DNA of 17,730 bases from Rhodobacteraceae bacterium UBA1943 (GTDB lineage Bacteria; Pseudomonadota; Alphaproteobacteria; Rhodobacterales; Rhodobacteraceae). Under the pieces are notes generated by a model, which did not search any database, was not told where the DNA came from, and saw only the letters and a program-made list of their open reading frames with translations. A program made the position numbers and the translations under genes. Each line of letters starts with the position of its first letter. Within the stretch, counting starts at the first letter, position 1. Positions 14,422 to 17,730 of this stretch are shown here, piece by piece. The stretch covers positions 61,273 through 79,002 of the forward strand of contig DDEX01000094.1 of NCBI GenBank assembly GCA_002336845.1, written 5' to 3'.

Positions 14422-14448
14422 AATAATTGTGACTGTGCGTCTGTTGCA

Positions 14449-15315
14449 TCAACGTCGTAATTGGCCACGCAGATTGATCCAGATCCCCAAAAGAACCACG
14501 CATCCGCCCGCCAGAACATGGGGATCCAGCGGTTCTCCATAAAGGATCGTGGCAAGAATGGCTGCAATCGGCAGCCGCAGAAAGTCTATCGGTATCACGA
14601 AACTGGCCGGGGCAAGGCGCAAGGCAGAGGTCAGCGACAGGTGCGCCACCACGCCGCATAGACCGATCAGGGCCAGCAGGGGGGCTGTGCCCGAATCAGG
14701 CAACCTGACCTGGCCGTCCAGCGCGGCGCTGGCCAGACCCAGAACAAACTGCATCGCCGTCAGCCAGAACAGGATGCCCGTCACGCTGACATCGCGCGAC
14801 AATCGCTTGGTCAGGATCGAGGTCAGCGCAAAGAATACAGCCGACCCCGCCGCCGCCGCGAGCCCCCAGCTTGGCGGTGCGGCCCCCGGTCTGGTGATGA
14901 TCAGCACCCCGGTCAGACCCAGCGAGACAGACAACAGGCGGCGGGCTGTCAGCCTTTCGCCCAAAAGCAACGGCGCCAGCAGGATGATCCACAGGGGCGA
15001 GGTGAATTCCAGCGCAAATAGCTGCGCCAGGGGAATGACGGTCAGTGCCCAGAACCACAGGTTCTGCCCGGCGAAATGCAGCGAATTTCGCAACAGATGC
15101 CCGCCCAGCCTGTGGGTGGAAACGGTGCGCAATTGCCCTGTTGCCGCCCCGACCAGCACGACAAGCACGAAGCCAATGGCCGAACGCCAGGTCAGGATCT
15201 CGAACGTATCGTGACGGCCAGCCAGGGCGCGGCCTGCCACGGCCATGACCGTGAACGAGGCGACGGAGCCCGACATCCAGGCGGCGGCTTTCAGGTTGTC
15301 TGTGTTGCTGCTCAT
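14449..15315 (-). CDS. EamA (DMT superfamily) transporter, second copy
   Basis: The product is 288 aa with about ten membrane helices in two EamA repeats; the first helix is about residues 12-32 (AWMSGSVASFTVMAVAGRAL). A conserved GERLTARRLLSVSLGLTGVLII stretch closes the first repeat. It is probably an exporter of a small metabolite; the substrate is unknown. The sequence is clearly different from the other EamA protein, so it is not a recent tandem duplicate. The ATG at 15315 (MSSNTDNL) is preferred; the frame continues to an ATG at 15351 and beyond, but the extra residues look unlike a family N-terminus. The Shine-Dalgarno sequence is weak, so the start is less certain. Confidence 0.88.
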   Translation of the reverse strand: MSSNTDNLKAAAWMSGSVASFTVMAVAGRALAGRHDTFEILTWRSAIGFVLVVLVGAATGQLRTVSTHRLGGHLLRNSLHFAGQNLWFWALTVIPLAQLFALEFTSPLWIILLAPLLLGERLTARRLLSVSLGLTGVLIITRPGAAPPSWGLAAAAGSAVFFALTSILTKRLSRDVSVTGILFWLTAMQFVLGLASAALDGQVRLPDSGTAPLLALIGLCGVVAHLSLTSALRLAPASFVIPIDFLRLPIAAILATILYGEPLDPHVLAGGCVVLLGIWINLRGQLRR

Positions 15316-15578
15316 GGCAAAGCTGTCACCCTGCTTGTGAAAAATGTCCATACCACACTGGCCTTTGGCATAGCGAACGGGGTGGGCATGGCCCTGCGTG
15401 GCAATGGCGAGCCTGTCGGCCTTGCCGCGTTGTCCTGTGATCTGGTCATTGTCTTTGCAATCACCCGGATCAGCCGTGGGCTGCTGAAACAGCACGATCT
15501 TGCCGGGCGTGCCACGCTGCGGCGCAGGGACCTAGCCAGCATGTTCCACCTGCTGCCCGTGGCCCGGCAGGAACGGTT
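15316..15578. other. Intergenic stretch with a coding-like plus-strand frame of unclear status
   Basis: The 263 bases between the MFS stop and the second EamA start hold no recognised gene. A plus-strand frame from a GTG at 15337 reads MKNVHTTLAFGIANGVGMAL and then a hydrophobic segment (LAALSCDLVIVFAIT), with mostly G/C third positions, but it stays open into the antisense of the MFS gene until 15876. No ribosome-binding site is obvious. It may be a chance open frame, a decayed gene, or the promoter/leader of the EamA gene. Confidence 0.25.
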
Positions 15579-16871
15579 TCAGACCGGGCTTGCCGGGCTG
15601 GTGGCCGAATGGCTGCGCATCGTCTCGACCGCCTCGTCCGGCACGGCATCCAGCCGGTCGGCCTTTCGCAGGGCGGGGAACATCCAGGCCCAAAGGCCGG
15701 TCACGCCAAGCGTGCCGATCCCGCCAAAGACCGCCGCACCCACCGGCCCCAGAAACCGCGAGACGACGCCCGATTCAAACTCTCCCAATTCATTGGAACC
15801 GGAGATAAACAGCCCAGAGACAGAAGACACCCGGCCGCGCATGTGGTCGGGCGTCACAATCTGCACCAGCGTCTGACGGACATAGACCGACACCATGTCG
15901 GCGGCCCCCAGAATCGCCAGAGCCGCGACCGACAGCCACATGTTTTTCGACAGGCCAAAAACCACCGTTGCGGCGCCAAAGGCTGCCACCGCCCAGAACA
16001 TCCGCACCCCGGCCCGACGCTTCAATGGCCAGCGCGCCAGAACCAGCGCCATGATCACCGCCCCCACCGCGGGGCCAGAGCGCAGGATGCCAAACCCCTC
16101 TGGCCCGACCTTCAGGATGTCGGCGGCAAAGGCGGGCAGCAGGGCGGTCGCCCCGCCCAGCAGCACGGCGAACAGATCAAGGCTGATCGCCCCGAAAATG
16201 ATCTTCTGCCGCCAGACATAGGTCAGCCCCTCGCGGATCAGCTCCAGCGCATGGCCGGGCTGGCGGATGGGCGTGGTATTGGCCCGCAGGAACAGGCAGA
16301 ACAGGATGCCGCCGGCGTAAAGCGCCGCCGCAACACCATAGGCCAGCGCGGTTGAAACAGCGCAAAGCAGCCCGCCGATCCAAGGGCCGACGATCACCGC
16401 GCCTTGCCAGGACAGGGATTTCAGCGAAATGGCCTGCGGCATCTCCTCAACCGGCACCAGCATGGGCACCAGCGCCGAGGCGGCGGGCGACAGGAAGGCG
16501 CGGGCGGCGCCAAATATTGCGGCCACGGCAAAGATATGGCGATAATCCGGGTGCGGTTCCAGCGCGACGCCAACCAGCAGCAGGACGCAGACGGTTTCGA
16601 CCGCAAGGCTGATCATCACGATGGTGCGGCGCGAATGCCGGTCGGCCAGCGTTCCGGCCCACAGCGTCAGACAGAACAGCGGCAGAAACTGCGCAAGACC
16701 GACCATGCCCACCAGAAAGGCCGATTCCTCGATGCTCATCGTCGTCCGGCCCAGACCGTAGATCTGCCAGCCGATGGTGATCGCCTCGATCTGGACGGCG
16801 ATGTTGACAAGCAGCATTCCCAGCCAGAACAGGCCGAAATCGCGGTGACGGAGCAGGAAATTGGTGCGCAT
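15579..16871 (-). CDS. MFS transporter (EntS/DHA3-like exporter)
   Basis: The product is 430 aa with about twelve membrane helices. The loop after helix 2 carries the MFS motif A, GTLADRHSRR (residues 73-82). The overall sequence, starting FLLRHRDFGLFWLGMLLVN, resembles the enterobactin-exporter/MFS_3 group, proton-driven exporters of siderophores or drugs; the substrate here is unknown. The ATG at 16871 is preferred over an in-frame TTG at 16913 that lies within the repeated GATTGTAT region and lacks a Shine-Dalgarno sequence. The ATG itself has only a weak one. The gene is divergent from the nitroreductase, and the 131 bases between hold two exact 10-bp direct repeats. Confidence 0.92.
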   Translation of the reverse strand: MRTNFLLRHRDFGLFWLGMLLVNIAVQIEAITIGWQIYGLGRTTMSIEESAFLVGMVGLAQFLPLFCLTLWAGTLADRHSRRTIVMISLAVETVCVLLLVGVALEPHPDYRHIFAVAAIFGAARAFLSPAASALVPMLVPVEEMPQAISLKSLSWQGAVIVGPWIGGLLCAVSTALAYGVAAALYAGGILFCLFLRANTTPIRQPGHALELIREGLTYVWRQKIIFGAISLDLFAVLLGGATALLPAFAADILKVGPEGFGILRSGPAVGAVIMALVLARWPLKRRAGVRMFWAVAAFGAATVVFGLSKNMWLSVAALAILGAADMVSVYVRQTLVQIVTPDHMRGRVSSVSGLFISGSNELGEFESGVVSRFLGPVGAAVFGGIGTLGVTGLWAWMFPALRKADRLDAVPDEAVETMRSHSATSPASPV

Positions 16872-16892
16872 GGGCCAAGCAGTAGCGCCTTC

Positions 16893-16923
16893 GATTGTAT
16901 CGCGCCACCGCAAGATTGTATCG
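16893..16923. promoter_or_regulatory. Two exact GATTGTATCG direct repeats, 21 bp apart
   Basis: GATTGTATCG occurs at 16893-16902 and again at 16914-16923. The start-to-start distance is 21 bp, two helical turns, so both copies face the same side of the DNA. They lie in the divergent MFS/nitroreductase intergenic region, 22-52 bases from the MFS start. On the minus strand each copy contains TACAAT, which could alternatively be a -10 box, although no good -35 was found at 17 bp. Confidence 0.55.
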
Positions 16924-17002
16924 GTTACATTCTGGCCGCCTTGGCATTTGCAGGCGTGGCAATTCGGTCTAAGTGACTGCGATGCAGCAAGGAGACCTGT
17001 CG

Positions 17003-17599
17003 ATGTCCGCCATCCCGGCCAACCGCAACCCCGATTACCCTGTGGATGAGATGTTTCCCGCCCGCTGGTCGCCCCGCGCCTTTTCCGATGCGCCGGTCAC
17101 CGAAGCGCAGATGATGAGCCTGCTGGAAGCTGCCCGCTGGGCACCCTCTGCCGCCAATGTCCAGCCCTGGCGTCTTGTCTGGGGCTTGCGGGGCGACGCG
17201 GGTTTTGCCACGATCTTAGACAGCCTGAGTGCTGGCAATCAGGCCTGGGCGGGGCAGGCGGCGGCGCTGGTGGTCATGGCATCGAAAACCATGCGCACGA
17301 CAAGCACGGGCGAAGAGGCGCCTAATCCCACCCATGGCTTCGACACCGGAGCGGCCTGGGCCAGCCTGGCGTTTCAGGCCAATCTGTCGGGGCTTGTGAC
17401 CCATGGTATGGGCGGGTTCGACAAGGACAGGCTGGCCGAGGCGCTGAACGTGCCGCAAGGTTACAGCCTGCACGCGGTCATTGCCGTCGGTCACCCGGGC
17501 GACCCCGCCACCTTGCCCGAAGCCTTGCGCGCCCGAGAGGTTCCCAGCCAACGCAAGCCGCTGCCCGAAATCGCGGCGCGCGGGGTCTTTCCGGGTTAG
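17003..17599 (+). CDS. Nitroreductase family protein (FMN-dependent)
   Basis: The product is 198 aa, a likely FMN-dependent NAD(P)H oxidoreductase. The FMN-contact signature is clear: RWSPRAFSDAPV (residues 21-32) and LLEAARWAPSAANVQPWRLVW (40-60). The C-terminal half (GFDTGAAWASLAFQANLSGLVTHGMGGFD) also matches the fold. Family members reduce nitroaromatics, quinones, enals or haloaromatics; which one applies here is unknown. The start at 17003 follows AAGGAGA (16989-16995); an in-frame start at 16973 would add ten residues without support. It diverges from the MFS exporter, and the shared direct repeats suggest joint control. Confidence 0.92.
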   Translation: MSAIPANRNPDYPVDEMFPARWSPRAFSDAPVTEAQMMSLLEAARWAPSAANVQPWRLVWGLRGDAGFATILDSLSAGNQAWAGQAAALVVMASKTMRTTSTGEEAPNPTHGFDTGAAWASLAFQANLSGLVTHGMGGFDKDRLAEALNVPQGYSLHAVIAVGHPGDPATLPEALRAREVPSQRKPLPEIAARGVFPG

Positions 17600-17641
17600 G
17601 GTTCGAAGGGGGGCCGGGCAGGGGACAGCACCACGATCAGC

Positions 17642-17730
17642 TCAGTCCCCTACCTCCTCGATCCGGAAATCGCGCAGGATGTGGCGGGTGGCGGCAAACC
17701 ACGCGCTGTCGCGGGTGCGGGCCTGATGCG
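17642..17730 (-). CDS. C-terminal end of an unidentified gene (5' end outside window)
   Basis: A minus-strand frame entering from the right edge reads HQARTRDSAWFAATRHILRD and, after seven more residues (FRIEEVG), ends with D and a TGA stop at 17642-17644. The residue mix and codon use are protein-like, and the convergent arrangement with the nitroreductase gene, 42 bases away, is sensible. Too little is present to assign a family. Confidence 0.55.
   Translation of the reverse strand, partial: HQARTRDSAWFAATRHILRDFRIEEVGD

Noticed and set aside
12133..15315. The two EamA genes as a recent tandem duplication
   Set aside because: The two proteins differ clearly in sequence and are separated by the porin gene; they share only the family fold.
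15579..16976. Plus-strand open frames antisense to the MFS exporter
   Set aside because: Composition is Pro/Arg/Gln-rich, without membrane segments or family motifs, while the minus strand has a full MFS protein.
1..17730. CRISPR arrays, tRNA genes, insertion sequences, prophage or toxin-antitoxin genes
   Set aside because: No regularly spaced repeats, tRNA cloverleaf, transposase, integrase or toxin-like pair was found on either strand.

Overview
The window reads as ordinary chromosomal sequence from a G+C-rich alphaproteobacterium, most likely a member of the Rhodobacterales (Paracoccus/Rhodobacter/Gemmobacter-like). The evidence is the rplM-rpsI pair with a long acidic N-terminal extension on S9, a DUF1127 protein next to a MocR regulator, a FadL-type porin, a metA-type homoserine acyltransferase, and strong use of G/C-ending codons. 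No phage, insertion sequence, CRISPR array, rRNA or tRNA was seen. The identification rests on protein families, not on any search.

Layout. Positions 1-842: the end of ribosomal protein L13, the complete S9 gene and a clear intrinsic terminator. Positions 882-1765: a PaiB-like FMN-binding protein (+) and a small DUF1127 gene (-), convergent on a shared hairpin. The DUF1127 gene diverges from a MocR-type regulator (1855-3255); two perfect inverted repeats lie between them. Positions 3444-3704: an 86-aa orphan. Positions 3824-6623: a tightly overlapping operon of two permeases and an ATPase of the spermidine/putrescine ABC family, without a substrate-binding protein. Positions 6734-7891: an unknown protein with one membrane segment. 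It converges on a minus-strand PPK2-TetR pair (9387-7904), which is followed upstream by metA (10385-9462).

Positions 10507-11232: a secreted cysteine-containing protein whose tail overlaps a minus-strand P-loop protein (12084-11221). Upstream of that, all on the minus strand, are an EamA transporter (13056-12133), a FadL porin with its own terminator (14314-13199), a second EamA transporter (15315-14449) and an MFS exporter (16871-15579). A nitroreductase (17003-17599) diverges from the MFS gene. The last bases carry the C-terminal end of another minus-strand gene.

The most interesting cross-window signal is regulatory. The A/T-rich octamer GATTGTAT occurs four times, on either strand, and all four copies are in intergenic regions: mocR/DUF1127, upstream of the first EamA gene, and twice, exactly 21 bp apart, between the MFS and nitroreductase genes. 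This suggests, but does not prove, a MocR-centred efflux regulon. I found nothing that I could defend as a new defence system or large new machinery.
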